From assembly GCF_030269545.1 (NCBI RefSeq), contig NZ_BSTN01000004.1, positions 310,001 to 374,000 on the forward strand: 64,000 nucleotides of DNA, written 5' to 3'. The notes under the pieces are model-generated. The model worked only from the letters and a program-made list of their open reading frames with translations. It made no database searches and was not told the DNA's origin. The position numbers and the translations under genes were made by a program. The stretch comes from Actinomadura sp. NBRC 104425. GTDB lineage: Bacteria; Actinomycetota; Actinomycetes; Streptosporangiales; Streptosporangiaceae. Position 1 is the stretch's first letter. Each line of letters starts with the position of its first letter. Shown in pieces: positions 47,083-56,476 of this stretch.

Positions 47083-48494
47083 CCGGCGGGCACGACGGCG
47101 CGACGAAGATCGACGCGTCCCTGCTGCGCACCGCGTTCATCCTGGTGCTCGGCACGTTCATGGCGTCACTGGACGGCACGATCGTCACCGTCGGCGTCGA
47201 CACGCTCGCCGAGGAGTTCGGCGCACCGGTCACCCGGATCCACTGGGTCACCACCGCCTACCTGCTCGCCGTGGTCGCCGCGGTGCCCGCGTCCGGCTGG
47301 CTGTCGGACCGGTTCGGCGGCCGCCGGACCTGGCTCGCCGCGGTGGCGGTGTTCGTGGCCGGATCGGCGCTGTGCGCGCTGGCCTGGTCGGTGCCCAGCC
47401 TGGTGGCGGCCCGGGTGCTGCAGGGCCTCGGCGGGGGGCTGCTCCCGCCGACCGGACAGGCCCTGCTCGCCCGGGTCGCCGGCCCCCACCGGACGGGCCG
47501 CCTCATCAGCGTCGTGGGCGTGGTGCCGCTGCTGTCCCCGGTGCTGGGCCCGCTGGCCGGCGGATCGGTCCTCGCCGTGGCCGACTGGCGGTGGCTGTTC
47601 CTGGTCAACCTGCCGGTCGGCCTGGCCGCGCTGCTGCTGGCGCGCCGCCATGTGCCCGCACCGCCGCCGACCGCGCGGGGAGTCCCGTTCGACGTGCGCG
47701 GCGCGGTGCTGATGTCGCCCGGCCTGGCCCTGCTGATGTTCGGCCTCACCATGTACGGCGACCGGGCGTCCGCGTCGGCTCTGGCCGCCGTGCTCGCCGG
47801 GCTGGCGATGCTGGCCGGGTTCGTGGTGCACGGCCTGCGCACGTCCGGCGTGCCGCTGATCGACCCGCGGATGTTCACCCGCCCGCCGCTCGGCGCGGCG
47901 GCGCTGGCGCTGCTCATGCTCGGCGCCGCGGTGTTCGGGACGATGTTCCTGCTGCCGCTGTACCTGCAGAGCGGCGACGGCCTGTCGGCGTTCCAGACGG
48001 GCCTGCTGCTCACGCCGCAGGGCATCGGCGCCGTGGCGGGATCGTTGCTGGTGCAGCGCATCATCAACGGCACGCCCCCGCGCAGGCTGGTGCTGACGGG
48101 GCTGGCGCTGGTTGTGCTCGGCACCGCGCCCTTCACCCAGCTCGCGGACGACCCGCCGTACGCCGTCATCGCGGGCGCGCTGCTGGTGCGGGGACTGGGC
48201 GCCGCCATGATCAGCGCGCCGGTGATGAACCTCGTCTACAGCCGCATCGACTCGGCGCACCTGGCACGCGCGTCCGGGGCGCTCAACCTGCTCAACACCG
48301 TAGGCGGAACGGTGGGCACGGCGGCGGTCGCGGTGATCCTGAACAGCCGCCTGGACGCCCGCGGAACAGACGTCCCCTCGGCCTACGCCGACACCTTCTG
48401 GTGGGTCCTGGCCTTCGGCCTCCTGGCAACCATCGCCGCCGCCCGCCTCCCCGGCACCCCACCCGCCGCCCACCTTCCGCAAGGCAAACGCTGA
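47079..48494 (+). CDS. MFS exporter (DHA2), probable siderophore efflux
   Basis: This 471-residue, about 14-segment transporter starts at GTG 47079 overlapping the NRPS stop. TM1 motif [15 protein letters not shown], motif [11 protein letters not shown], motif C-like [15 protein letters not shown]. It is last in the operon and coupled to the NRPS, so export of the new siderophore is the likely role, as for EntS-type proteins. Unrelated in detail to the MFS protein at 25437. Confidence 0.88.
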
Positions 48495-48758
48495 CCCTGA
48501 ACACCACCCGAAACCGCCGAGGCCCGATACCGCCAAACCTCGCCGAGCAGGTCCAAGGTCGCACTCCCACCCGGCGCCGGCGACCACAACGCCCCTGCCA
48601 GCCGTGCGGCATGCTCTCCGTCGTTCTCCCGAGACGGGGCAACAACACCAGATTGCGGCCACCGGCTTGTTCATCGGGTTCGAGCGTGCAGCGGACCACC
48701 CCGGCACACCCCCTTAACGTGGCGGAGGGTCCGTCAGCAAGGTAGAAAGCACCGCCGT

Positions 48759-49292
48759 ATGCGTTGGAAAGTGCACTCCGAGCAGCCGCTCTACCAGGAC
48801 CCTTGGCTCGACATCCGGCTCGCCGATGTGGAGATCACCGGCGGTCGGCATCTCAGCCATCGCGTGATCCGCACGTCCCCGGGGGCGGGTGCGGTCGTGG
48901 TGGGCGAGCATCAGCGCGTGTTGCTGATCTGGCGCCACCGCTTCATCACCGATACCTGGGGCTGGGAGATCCCCCTCGGAGGAATCCACCCGGGCGAATC
49001 CCCTGAGGGTGCGGCCGCTCGTGAGGTGGAGGAGGAGACCGGGTGGCGGCCAGGGCCGATGCGGCCTCTCACCGTCGTCCAGCCGACCCCGGGGATCAGC
49101 GACAGCCGGCACATGATCTACCTGGCCGACGGGGCCACCCACATCGGCGCACCGACCGAGGACTGGGAGGCCGAGCGGGTCGAGTGGGTCCCGCTTGCCG
49201 ATGTTCCGGAGCTGGTGGCCCGGCAGGAGATCGTCAGCGGTACGAGCATGGCCGCGCTGCTTTACGCGTTCACAACGGCGTCTGAGAAGTGA
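48759..49292 (+). CDS. NUDIX hydrolase
   Basis: This 177-residue protein has a complete Nudix box (GGIHPGESPEGAAAREVEEE, continuing TGW) that supplies the Mg-binding glutamates. It resembles the ADP-ribose/ADP-sugar pyrophosphatase branch (IPLGGIHPGE; later PTPGISDSRHMIYLADG). ATG 48759 lies ten bases after AAGGTAG. It is 264 bp beyond the siderophore operon; that gap shows no gene or clear hairpin. Substrate unknown. Confidence 0.9.
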   Translation: MRWKVHSEQPLYQDPWLDIRLADVEITGGRHLSHRVIRTSPGAGAVVVGEHQRVLLIWRHRFITDTWGWEIPLGGIHPGESPEGAAAREVEEETGWRPGPMRPLTVVQPTPGISDSRHMIYLADGATHIGAPTEDWEAERVEWVPLADVPELVARQEIVSGTSMAALLYAFTTASEK

Positions 49293-49484
49293 CCGCCAGG
49301 TGCCGACCATACGCGGCGTCCCTGAGGCCCATGCGAGACCTCGCCGCAGGGTCGCCATGCTCCGGCTGTCCCAGGGCCCTGTCCGGTGGATCATGGTTGA
49401 TCGGCAGCAGCACGGTGATCAGGGCGGTTCCGGCCCGGTGATGACCGGCGAGCGTGGCGTGGCGGGCGGCGACACCGCTGCCGG

Positions 49485-49560
49485 TCACATGATCAGTGCG
49501 GCAAGGGTGACGGCAGTTCGGTAGGAGCGGGCGGTCTTGCAATAGCGGGTGGCGATGCGG
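49485..49560 (-). pseudogene. IS5-family transposase, C-terminal scrap
   Basis: The minus strand reads RIATRYCKTARSYRTAVTL and then AALIM before TGA at 49485. This matches the conserved end of actinomycete IS5-type transposases (…RIATRYDK.AR.Y.AAVTLA…). Its N-terminal part lies about 900 bp away at 50447-50805. Confidence 0.7.
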
Positions 49561-49727
49561 TCACTGCTTGAGACGGTCGGAGGGCTCGTGCTGCCGGTGG
49601 ATACGCACGTCGAAGACAGGAGGGTGGCCCGCAGTCTCCTTGCGCAGCCGGTTGCTGATCTGACCGGGGCGTTCTCCGACGGCGGCGCCTCCGTGCTCGC
49701 GAAGAAACAGGCGCGTACGGGCGCGGG

Positions 49728-49861
49728 CGTGGGATTTCTTTGCGTGTGAAGAGCTCTGGTGGGCCCTGTATGCGGCTGGCGGGCGCTGTGCGCAGGACTT
49801 CAAGGCGATTCCGGCTGAGGAATGGCGGCGGCAGCCGAGCATAGGGATCTCGTAAGATCGA
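49728..49861 (+). pseudogene. Third remnant of the immunity-like gene of 848-1429
   Basis: The frame reads WDFFACEELWWALYAAGGR and ends EEWRRQPSIGIS before TAA. That is the same C-terminus as at 1310-1429 and 2850-2946, including the GATC that follows the stop. No start or N-terminal part is present. Its location inside the IS5-type remnant 48 kb away shows that these cassettes moved. The rest of 49293-49911 holds the IS end and scrap above and no gene. Confidence 0.7.
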
Positions 49862-49911
49862 CGCGAGGGGCCGCCGGCGCATCGCCACGAGCGAGGTAGG
49901 GTCATCGCGGC

Positions 49912-50418
49912 ATGACCTTCCACACCGAACGTCCGCTGCTCTTCCTCGACGTCGACGGCCCGCTTCTTCCGTTCGGTCAGCCCCCGCGACATGGATCTTG
50001 GGACACCACTCCAGACTCGCACCTGACGCGGCTCAGCTCCGAGGTCGGGCGCCGGTTGGCGGCGCTGCCGTGTGCACTCGTCTGGGCCACGACCTGGGAA
50101 GACGCGGCGAACACCGAAATTGCGCCCCGGCTCGGGCTGCCGCAGCTGCCGGTCGTGCACTGGCCGGACACACTCGACGAGCACGAACGCGAGGACCGAT
50201 GGTTCGGGCTCAGCTGGAAGACCCGGCCCCTGGTGAACTGGGCGGCCGGACGCCCCTTCATCTGGGTCGACGACGAGATGACCGACGCCGATCGAGACTG
50301 GGTCTCCACGCACCACAGCGGTCCGGCTCTCCTCCACCACGTGGCGGCGTCCCGAGGACTCACCGACGAGGACTTCGCAGCACTCGAGGAATGGCTTCGA
50401 GTGCTGTCCGGTCGCTGA
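49912..50418 (+). CDS. HAD-like protein (HAD_SAK-type domain)
   Basis: This 168-residue protein has the HAD nucleophile motif LLFLDVDGPLLPFG, a Trp-rich region ALVWATTWEDAANTEIAPRLG, a Lys in SWKTRPLVNW and the acidic end motif PFIWVDDEMTDADRDW. This combination is the HAD class found with RNA-repair 'Swiss army knife' proteins and as small single-domain genes in actinomycetes. It is a possible phosphatase or polynucleotide-end enzyme; substrate unknown. ATG 49912 has only a distant GAGG. It lies inside the split IS5-type element, so it may have been carried in. Confidence 0.7.
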   Translation: MTFHTERPLLFLDVDGPLLPFGQPPRHGSWDTTPDSHLTRLSSEVGRRLAALPCALVWATTWEDAANTEIAPRLGLPQLPVVHWPDTLDEHEREDRWFGLSWKTRPLVNWAAGRPFIWVDDEMTDADRDWVSTHHSGPALLHHVAASRGLTDEDFAALEEWLRVLSGR

Positions 50419-50446
50419 TCGGCCCGCGTTCCGCACACGAGGCGGC

Positions 50447-50805
50447 TGATCGCTGTATACCGGGGATGGTGTGTGCGGGATACACCATCGCCCCAGAACG
50501 GGCGCGGATGGATACTGCTGGAGCGGTCCGTGTCGGCGATCAGGCGCCTGAGCCACACGCGTGGGCGGTCCGGATGACCCGACCACCTCGACCAGGCGGG
50601 TGCAGTCATCGACGTTGCCGGCGGTGACCACGAACGCCGACGGCAGGCCGCGCCCGTCGCAGGCCAGGTGGATCTTGTCGGCCCGTTCGTCGCGTGATGG
50701 TCCGGGCGCCTGCTGCCCTCCCTTTCCGATGCTGGTGGCATGACGGCGGGCGCGGACGACGGGGCAATCGACCACAGCGGACCGACAAGAGCCACCGGAC
50801 ACGCC
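50447..50805 (-). pseudogene. IS5-family transposase, N-terminal/middle part
   Basis: The minus strand encodes AVVDCPVVRARRHAT, then ADKIHLACDGRGLPSAFVV, TAGNVDDCTRLVEVV and a decayed HTIPG segment. These are DDE-domain landmarks of IS5-type enzymes, with the first Asp in VVDCPVVRA and the second in GNVDD. Frame and content fail near 50450. It is non-functional. Confidence 0.75.
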
Positions 50806-50807
50806 CT

Positions 50808-51056
50808 AACTGCGGTCGGGTAGGCGGTAGGTGCTGGAGGTTTGCCACGCGTCCGGCCGGTCGGTCGAGCCGGTGCGGTGGGAGGGCGGCGCTCCGGCGC
50901 GCCGAGCGCTGTGGGGGCGCCTGACGCGGAGCCCACGACTGCTGTCGGCCGGGCGAGCGGGCTGCCGCGATGGTATCGCCGTCACGATTCCGGTCCCGGG
51001 CGCCAAGGCCCGGCACCGGCGGTGATGGTCGTCCGCCGCCGTCGAGCCGGTTCCGC
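50808..51056. other. Intergenic stretch between the IS remnant and metE terminator
   Basis: GC-rich, with no ribosome site or recognisable coding frame. Nothing beyond composition-driven open frames was seen. Confidence 0.4.
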
Positions 51057-51092
51057 GGTGCATGGCCCGCGGACAGGCCCGGGCCATGCACC
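51057..51092 (-). terminator. metE terminator hairpin
   Basis: A perfect 13-bp stem, GGTGCATGGCCCG (51057-51069) with CGGGCCATGCACC (51080-51092), lies 16 nt past the metE stop around a 10-nt loop. Confidence 0.8.
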
Positions 51093-51107
51093 GACCGGTC
51101 CTTAAAG

Positions 51108-53354
51108 TCAGCCCGAGAGGCTCTCCCGGACGCGCCGCGCGGCGGCGACCAGGTTGCGCAGGGACGCCTCGACCTCGGGGTAGTCGCGGGTCTTCAACCC
51201 GCAGTCGGGGTTGGCCCACAACCTGCCGGGTTCGACGGCCTGCAGGGCACGCCGAAGGTTGTCCTCCATCTCCTGCACCGAGGGGATCCGGGGGGAGTGG
51301 ATGTCGTAGACGCCGGGGCCGATGCCGTTCCGGTATCCGGCGGCGCGCAGGTCGGCGACCAGCTCCATGCGCGAGCGGGCCGCCTCGACGCTGGTGACGT
51401 CGGCGTCGAGGGCGCCGATCGCGTCGATGATCTCGCCGAACTCCGAGTAGCACATGTGGGTGTGGATCTGGGTGGTGTCGGCCACTCCCGAGGTGGCCAG
51501 CCGGAACGCGCCGACGGCCCACTGCAGGTAGGCCGAGTGCTCGGCGCGGCGCAGCGGCAGCAGTTCCCGCAGGGCGGGCTCGTCGACCTGGATGATGCGG
51601 ATCCCCGCCGACTCCAGGTCGCCGATCTCGTCGCGCAGGGCGAGGGCGACCTGGCGGGCGGTGTCGGCCAAGGGCTGGTCGTCGCGGACGAACGACCAGG
51701 CCAGCATGGTGACCGGGCCGGTGAGCATGCCCTTGACGGGCTTGTTCGTCAGGCCTTGGGCGTAGGTGGTCCACTCGACGGTCATCGGCCGGGGGCGCGC
51801 GACGTCGCTGTGCAGGATCGGCGGCCGCACGCAGCGGGAACCGTAGGACTGCACCCACCCGTGCTCGGTCGTGGCGAATCCGTCCAGTTGCTCGGCGAAG
51901 TACTGGACCATGTCGTTGCGTTCCGGCTCACCGTGCACGAGCACGTCGAGCCCGATCTCCTCCTGCAACCTGATGACGCGGGCGATCTCGTCCTTCATCG
52001 CCTGGATGTAGGCGTCTTCGCCGATGCGCCCGGCCCGGCGGTCGGCGCGGACCTTGCGGATCTGCGGAGTCTGGGGGAACGAACCGATCGTGGTCGTCGC
52101 CAAGTCGGGCAGGCGCAGCGCGGCCCGCTGGGCGGCGAACCGGGCGGCGCGGTCGCCGCGGCGCGCGTCGCCGAGCATGTCCAGGCGGGCGCGGACGCGG
52201 TGGTCGATCCCGGCGGGAGGCGCCGGGATCTCGGAGGGGGCCGGGGCGTCCTCGCGCAACGCCCTGCCGAGCGCGACGACCTCGGCGACCTTCTGCCGGG
52301 CGAACGCCAGCCGTTCCCGCACGGCCGGGTCGAGCGAGGTCTCGGCGTCCAGGTCGATCGGCACGTGCAGCAGCGAGCACGAGGTGCTCACCGTCACCTG
52401 ACCGGCCAGCCCCAGCAGCGCGGCGCACGTGGCCTTCGCGCGGCGGGAGTCGACCCGCCAGACGTTGCGGCCGTCGACCACGCCCGCCACGACGGTCCTG
52501 CGGGGCAGGCCGCCGATCGATGCGAGCACCTCGAGGTTGTCCGGTCCGGTGACGAAGTCCAGCCCGACGGCCTCGACCCGGCTGTCGGCCAGCACGCGCA
52601 GCGCCTCCGCGCCGACCCTGCCGAAGTAGGTGGCGACCAGAAGGCGCGGCCTGCTGGGCAGTGCGCCGAGCCGCGCGTAGGCGCGGGCGAGCGCGGCGAT
52701 CTCCGCTTCTGTCCGGTCGGCCACCAGCGCGGGTTCGTCCAGCTGCACCCATGCGGTGCCCGCCCCGGCCAGCCGTTCCAGCAGCTCGGCGTACACCTCG
52801 ACCAGCTCGTCGAGCAGGTCGAGCGGGCGGAACCCCGCGGGCGCGTCCACCGCGGGCTTGGCCAGCAGCAGATAGGTGAGCGGTCCGACCAGCACCGGAC
52901 GCGTCTCGATACCGAGGGCCTTGGCCTCCCGGTACTCGAGCAGCGGTTTGGCCGCCGGCCCGTCCGCCAGCCGGAACCTGGTTCCCGGGGAGAGTTCGGG
53001 GACGATGTAGTGGTAGTTGGTGTCGAACCACTTGGTCATCTCCAGCGGCGGGACGTCCTGGACGCCCCGCGCCATGGCGAAGTACCGGTCGAGGCCGGTC
53101 AGGTGGCGGTAGCGGTCCGGAACGGCGTCGACCAGGACGGTGGTGTCCAGCACCTGGTCGTAGAAGGAGAAGGTGTTCGACGGGATCGCGTCCAGGCCCG
53201 CGTCGCGCAGCTCGGTCCAGACGGCGGCGCGCAGATCGGCGCCCGCCTTCTCCAGCGCGGCGGCGTCGATGCGCCCGGCCCAGTAGTCCTCGGTGGCGAA
53301 CTTCAGCTCGCGGCGCGCCCCGATGCGGGGGTATCCGAGGATGGTGGTGTTCAT
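51108..53354 (-). CDS. metE: Cobalamin-independent methionine synthase
   Basis: This 748-residue enzyme transfers a methyl group from 5-methyl-THF-triglutamate to homocysteine. It consists of two TIM barrels; the N-terminus [19 protein letters not shown] is typical. Zinc ligands are present in [12 protein letters not shown] (His and Cys) and [11 protein letters not shown] (Cys), with the DEPALRE substrate segment. ATG 53354 follows GAGGGA. Length is normal. The 5' leader contains a cobalamin riboswitch, so B12 should switch the gene off, leaving a B12-dependent MetH (not in this window) to do the work. Confidence 0.97.
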   Translation of the reverse strand: MNTTILGYPRIGARRELKFATEDYWAGRIDAAALEKAGADLRAAVWTELRDAGLDAIPSNTFSFYDQVLDTTVLVDAVPDRYRHLTGLDRYFAMARGVQDVPPLEMTKWFDTNYHYIVPELSPGTRFRLADGPAAKPLLEYREAKALGIETRPVLVGPLTYLLLAKPAVDAPAGFRPLDLLDELVEVYAELLERLAGAGTAWVQLDEPALVADRTEAEIAALARAYARLGALPSRPRLLVATYFGRVGAEALRVLADSRVEAVGLDFVTGPDNLEVLASIGGLPRRTVVAGVVDGRNVWRVDSRRAKATCAALLGLAGQVTVSTSCSLLHVPIDLDAETSLDPAVRERLAFARQKVAEVVALGRALREDAPAPSEIPAPPAGIDHRVRARLDMLGDARRGDRAARFAAQRAALRLPDLATTTIGSFPQTPQIRKVRADRRAGRIGEDAYIQAMKDEIARVIRLQEEIGLDVLVHGEPERNDMVQYFAEQLDGFATTEHGWVQSYGSRCVRPPILHSDVARPRPMTVEWTTYAQGLTNKPVKGMLTGPVTMLAWSFVRDDQPLADTARQVALALRDEIGDLESAGIRIIQVDEPALRELLPLRRAEHSAYLQWAVGAFRLATSGVADTTQIHTHMCYSEFGEIIDAIGALDADVTSVEAARSRMELVADLRAAGYRNGIGPGVYDIHSPRIPSVQEMEDNLRRALQAVEPGRLWANPDCGLKTRDYPEVEASLRNLVAAARRVRESLSG

Positions 53355-53478
53355 GGCGGCTTCCCTCGCTAGCCGTAGGCGGCCACGCGAAAGGAGCAGC
53401 GCAGGGTACGACGCGCGTACCGGCCGCAGGCCCTCCCGCGAGGCCGCAAACCACCGCACGCCGGTCGGCGCACGGGCG

Positions 53479-53670
53479 GAGGCAGGTCTTCGGACTCGCG
53501 GGCGTCGCTCCTACCGACGTAGGAGCGTCCTACTGGCCGTCGCTTCCCAGGCCGTACGGCCCAGTGCGTGATGACGGCGGTCGTTCCCGCTCACCGCTGC
53601 GGGGCAGTCCCGGACTCTCACCGGGTTCCCTCTTACGACATCCGACCCCGCCCGGGGCCGGATGAACCAT
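53479..53670 (-). promoter_or_regulatory. Cobalamin (AdoCbl) riboswitch upstream of metE
   Basis: On the minus strand the conserved elements appear in order: GAGGGAACCCGGTGAGAGTC (around 53632-53613), CCGGGACTGCCCCGC, CGGTGAGCGGGAACGACCGCC, CACTGGGCC, GGGAAGCGACGGCCAGTAGG and the closing GAGTCCGAAGACCTGCC near 53481-53500. These are the core and kissing-loop elements of cobalamin riboswitches. It ends about 125 nt before the metE ATG, leaving room for a terminator or ribosome-site switch. Confidence 0.95.
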
Positions 53671-54009
53671 CCGCGCAAGCGAGTGTAGCGACACACGACC
53701 ACCGCGCGGCCGCCCGTCTTCCGACCGCAACCACGTCGGTGCGGCTGCGCCACGAGTTCCGGAGGCGGCGGCCGCACCGACGTCGCTCCCAGGTTGTGTG
53801 CGGTGCATCTTGACGGCCGCGCCCGCCTCCGATGCAGACACCGCACAGTGGTCGAAAGCCGCACCGACCGGCAGCGAGGCGCGACACCGCCACCCCTGGC
53901 GCGAGGCTCGGCCCGTCACCACCGGGCAGGAGCAGCCCGGCGACCGCGCTGCTGCGGAATCCGCCGGACACGCTCCATCGGCAACGGCTCACCGTCATCG
54001 AAAACCTCC
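53671..54009. other. 339-bp region between riboswitch and TnpB element
   Basis: It should hold the metE promoter, reading leftward, near 53680-53760. No gene or convincing -10/-35 pair was recognised. Confidence 0.35.
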
Positions 54010-54016
54010 GAGGAGA

Positions 54017-54036
54017 CCCCCGCCTTCAGGCGGGGG
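54017..54036 (+). repeat. Left-end hairpin of the TnpB element
   Basis: An 8-bp perfect stem with a TTCA loop. It shares loop and trailing GGGGGAGGA with the right-end hairpin, as expected for the single-strand recognition structures of IS200/IS605 ends. Confidence 0.75.
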
Positions 54037-54145
54037 AGGAATCGGACCCCTGCGGAGCAGGGCAAGGGCAGGCGATTCGCCGCCAGGCGAACCGCCGTTG
54101 AGAACACACACGAGCCTTAACTGATCTTGCGATAGAATGTGAGGC

Positions 54146-55255
54146 ATGGCGCAGATCGTGAAGCGGGCCTACAAGTACCGCTTCTACCCGACCCCCGGGC
54201 AGGCCGAAGAACTGCTCCGGACGTTCGGCTGCGTCCGCCTCGTCTACAACAAGGCCCTCGAAGAGCGCACCCGCGCCTACACCCTGGAAGGCCGCCGCGT
54301 CTCCTACGTGGAGACCTCGGCGATGCTCACCGCGTGGAAGCGCACCGAGGAGCTGGCATTTCTGAACGAGGTGTCCTCGGTGCCGCTCCAGCAGGCGCTG
54401 CGGCACCTGCAAGCGGCGTTCGCGAACTTCTTCGCCAAGCGGGCAAAGCACCCCACGTTCAAGAGCAGGAAGAAGTCCCGGGCGTCGGCCGAGTACACCC
54501 GGTCGGCGTTCCGGTGGCGCGACGGCCATCTGTACCTGGCAAAGATGGACGGCCCGCTGAACATCGTCTGGTCGCGCCCCCTGCCGGAGGGTGCACAGCC
54601 GTCCACGGTGACCGTCTCCCGGGACGCAGCAGGACGCTGGTTCGTGTCCCTCCTGGTCGAGGAGAAGATCCGCCCACTCGCCCCGGTGGACCACTCGGTC
54701 GGTGTGGACGCCGGGATCACGGCGCTGGTGACGCTCTCCACCGGAGAGAGGATCGTCAACCCGAAGCACGAGCGCCGGGACCGGCGCAGGCTCGCCAAGG
54801 CTCAGCGTGCCCTGGCCCGCAAGGAGAAGGGGTCGAACAACCGGGCCAAGGCCCGCCTGCGGGTGGCCCGCGTCCACGCGCGGATCACCGACCGCCGCCG
54901 GGACTTTCTGCACAAGGTCACCACACGGCTTGTTCGCGAGAACCAAGTGATCGCCGTGGAAGACCTGACCGTCCGCACCATGGTCCGCAACCACTCCCTG
55001 GCCCGCGCCATCTCCGACGCCTCGTGGCGTGAGCTGCGCTCCATGCTGGAGTACAAGGCCGCCTGGTACGGGCGCACCCTGGTGGCGGTGGACCGCTGGT
55101 TCCCGTCGTCGAAGCTGTGCTCGGCGTGCGGGACCTTGCAAGAGACGATGCCGCTGCACGTCCGGTCGTGGACGTGCACAGCGTGCGGCACCGCCCACGA
55201 CCGGGACGTCAACGCAGCCAAGAACATCCTCGCCGCCGGGCTGGCGGAGAGGTAA
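54146..55255 (+). CDS. tnpB: TnpB RNA-guided nuclease
   Basis: This 369-residue protein has an N-terminal helix-turn-helix/WED region (KRAYKYRFYPTPGQAEELLRT in type), an Arg/Lys-rich centre, and a RuvC core with all three acids visible: Asp in GVDAGITALVTL, Glu in VIAVEDLTVRTM and Asp in HDRDVNAAKNILA. A four-Cys zinc ribbon (CSACG, CTACG) is intact. TnpB cuts DNA guided by an RNA made from the element's right end and helps retain the transposon. ATG 54146 begins the conserved QIVKRAYKYR. Length is at the compact end of the family, and no lesion was seen. Confidence 0.95.
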   Translation: MAQIVKRAYKYRFYPTPGQAEELLRTFGCVRLVYNKALEERTRAYTLEGRRVSYVETSAMLTAWKRTEELAFLNEVSSVPLQQALRHLQAAFANFFAKRAKHPTFKSRKKSRASAEYTRSAFRWRDGHLYLAKMDGPLNIVWSRPLPEGAQPSTVTVSRDAAGRWFVSLLVEEKIRPLAPVDHSVGVDAGITALVTLSTGERIVNPKHERRDRRRLAKAQRALARKEKGSNNRAKARLRVARVHARITDRRRDFLHKVTTRLVRENQVIAVEDLTVRTMVRNHSLARAISDASWRELRSMLEYKAAWYGRTLVAVDRWFPSSKLCSACGTLQETMPLHVRSWTCTACGTAHDRDVNAAKNILAAGLAER

Positions 55256-55380
55256 AACGCCTGTGGAGCCGGTGTAAGACCTCAACGAGAGTCCTCTCGG
55301 ACGAGGCGGCTGGCTGTGAAGCAGGAAGTCCTGCGGGCGACCGCGGGAATCCCCCTCCTTCAGGAGGGGGAGGATGTCAA
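55130..55380 (+). ncRNA. Predicted TnpB guide RNA (omega/reRNA) scaffold
   Basis: In this family the guide RNA overlaps the 3' end of tnpB and runs to the right end, with the guide taken from flanking DNA (here starting CGGCGCAGTCC at 55381). The 125 bp after the tnpB stop plus the right-end hairpin fit that plan. Boundaries are approximate; the promoter was not identified. Confidence 0.5.
55350..55371 (+). repeat. Right-end hairpin of the TnpB element
   Basis: A 9-bp perfect stem with a TTCA loop, six bases from the right cleavage-type TCAA. Probable 3' hairpin of the guide RNA scaffold. Confidence 0.75.
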
Positions 55381-56375
55381 CGGCGCAGTCCTGCCCTGGC
55401 GGAACCGCAGCGACGACGCCACGGTGAAGGGTCACTCGGAGAGTGGCGTGGTCTCTCCTTTGGCATGGCCGCCGCCCAGGGGCCGAGGGCGAAAGCGGCG
55501 CCGTTCCGGCGGACTTCCAGGGCGCCCGCACCGCCGAAGTGCGCGGGGACGAGCAGCTCCCGTTCATCCGCCGCCCTCCCCAGGATCAGCCGACGGCTGT
55601 TCACGGCCTGTTCCGGGTCCATGCAGGCGTTGCTGTTGCAGCAGGGTTGGAGGATCTGCACCGGGCTGTGCAGCAGATCTCCGACGAAGACCGCCCGGTC
55701 GCTCCCGGACACGAGCCGCAGCACCGACGAGCCGGGAGTGTGGCCGGGCGCGGACTCCAAGGTGAGGTGCTCGTCGATGCGGTGGAAGCCGTCCCACAGC
55801 ACGGCCTGCCCGGCCTGGTGGATGGGCGCGATGCTGTCCTCGTAGATCAGACGGTCGACCTCCCGCGCACCGTTGCCGTACGCGTTGTCCGGGCCGAAAT
55901 AAAAGTCGTCGGCGGTCGGGATGAGGTATTGGGCATTGGGGAACGTCGGTACCCACTGCCCGTCGGCGTCGACGGTGTTCCAGCCGACGTGGTCGACGTG
56001 GAGGTGGGTGTTGACGACGACGTCCACATCCTGCGGGCGGACACCGGCCTTCGCCAGCAGACCGGGAAGATCGCTCTGGGCCCGGTGGAACGGCCCCATG
56101 CCGGGTCGCTCGCGCCCGGCGCCCGCTCCGGTGTCCACCAGGACGGTTCGCCCACCGCTGCGCAGCACCCAGCTCTGCAGGGCGGCCACCACCCTGTCGG
56201 TGTCCGGCTCCCAGTGGTCCGGTGCCAGCCAGTCCTCGTTGTCCTTCCACACCTCGGCGGCGACGGCGGGGAACATGGCGGAGGTGGGCATGAACGGTTC
56301 GTGCCACTCGACGACACGGATGACCTCGACATCCCCCAGCGACATGCTCTGCACGCTCGCGTTCACGTTCGTCAT
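55377..56375 (-). CDS. MBL-fold hydrolase whose stop lies in the TnpB element end
   Basis: This 332-residue metallo-beta-lactamase-fold enzyme has VVNTHLHVDHVGW (HxHxDH), SAPGHTPGSSV, VGDLLHSPVQI and VPAHFGG. It is of the AHL-lactonase/aryl-hydrolase branch; the substrate is unknown. ATG 56375 is preferred (TNVNASVQSMSLGDVEVIRVVEW); ATG 56348 is an alternative. The domain is complete by about residue 300. The remaining Arg-rich tail runs into the transposon and ends at TGA formed by its terminal TCAA, so insertion probably altered the C-terminus. Divergent from an AraC gene 101 bp away. Confidence 0.85.
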   Translation of the reverse strand: MTNVNASVQSMSLGDVEVIRVVEWHEPFMPTSAMFPAVAAEVWKDNEDWLAPDHWEPDTDRVVAALQSWVLRSGGRTVLVDTGAGAGRERPGMGPFHRAQSDLPGLLAKAGVRPQDVDVVVNTHLHVDHVGWNTVDADGQWVPTFPNAQYLIPTADDFYFGPDNAYGNGAREVDRLIYEDSIAPIHQAGQAVLWDGFHRIDEHLTLESAPGHTPGSSVLRLVSGSDRAVFVGDLLHSPVQILQPCCNSNACMDPEQAVNSRRLILGRAADERELLVPAHFGGAGALEVRRNGAAFALGPWAAAMPKERPRHSPSDPSPWRRRCGSARAGLRR

Positions 56376-56476
56376 GCGCTCGACCCTAGGAACACCGAAC
56401 GATCCGCTCAATGCGTATCGAGCTCAATAAAATAAGAAGCCATCTCACAAATGATGCCTGTGGATAATCTGGGCGC

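Larger units (their letters stand above)
49373..50807. mobile_element. Broken IS5-type element holding foreign genes
   Basis: The end AGGGCCCTGTCCGGTGG (49373-49389) matches the reverse complement of 50792-50807 (AGGGCGTGTCCGGTGG). Between them lie two pieces of one IS5-family transposase on the minus strand, separated by about 890 bp containing an immunity-gene remnant and a HAD-like gene. The total transposase coding left (about 430 bp) is less than the usual 800 bp, so part was lost. Confidence 0.6.
54010..55380 (+). mobile_element. TnpB-only IS200/IS605-type element (IS1341 group)
   Basis: A single tnpB gene is flanked by related subterminal hairpins: left 54017-54036 (CCCCCGCC-TTCA-GGCGGGGG) and right 55350-55371 (TCCCCCTCC-TTCA-GGAGGGGGA). 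Each is followed by GGA. The right end stops at TCAA (55377-55380), like known right cleavage sites. No tnpA is present, so movement would need a TnpA in trans. The exact left boundary was not fixed. Confidence 0.8.

Noticed and set aside
54017-55371. Two similar GC hairpins considered as a CRISPR-like repeat pair
   Set aside because: Only two copies 1.3 kb apart flanking tnpB; they are IS200/IS605 end structures.
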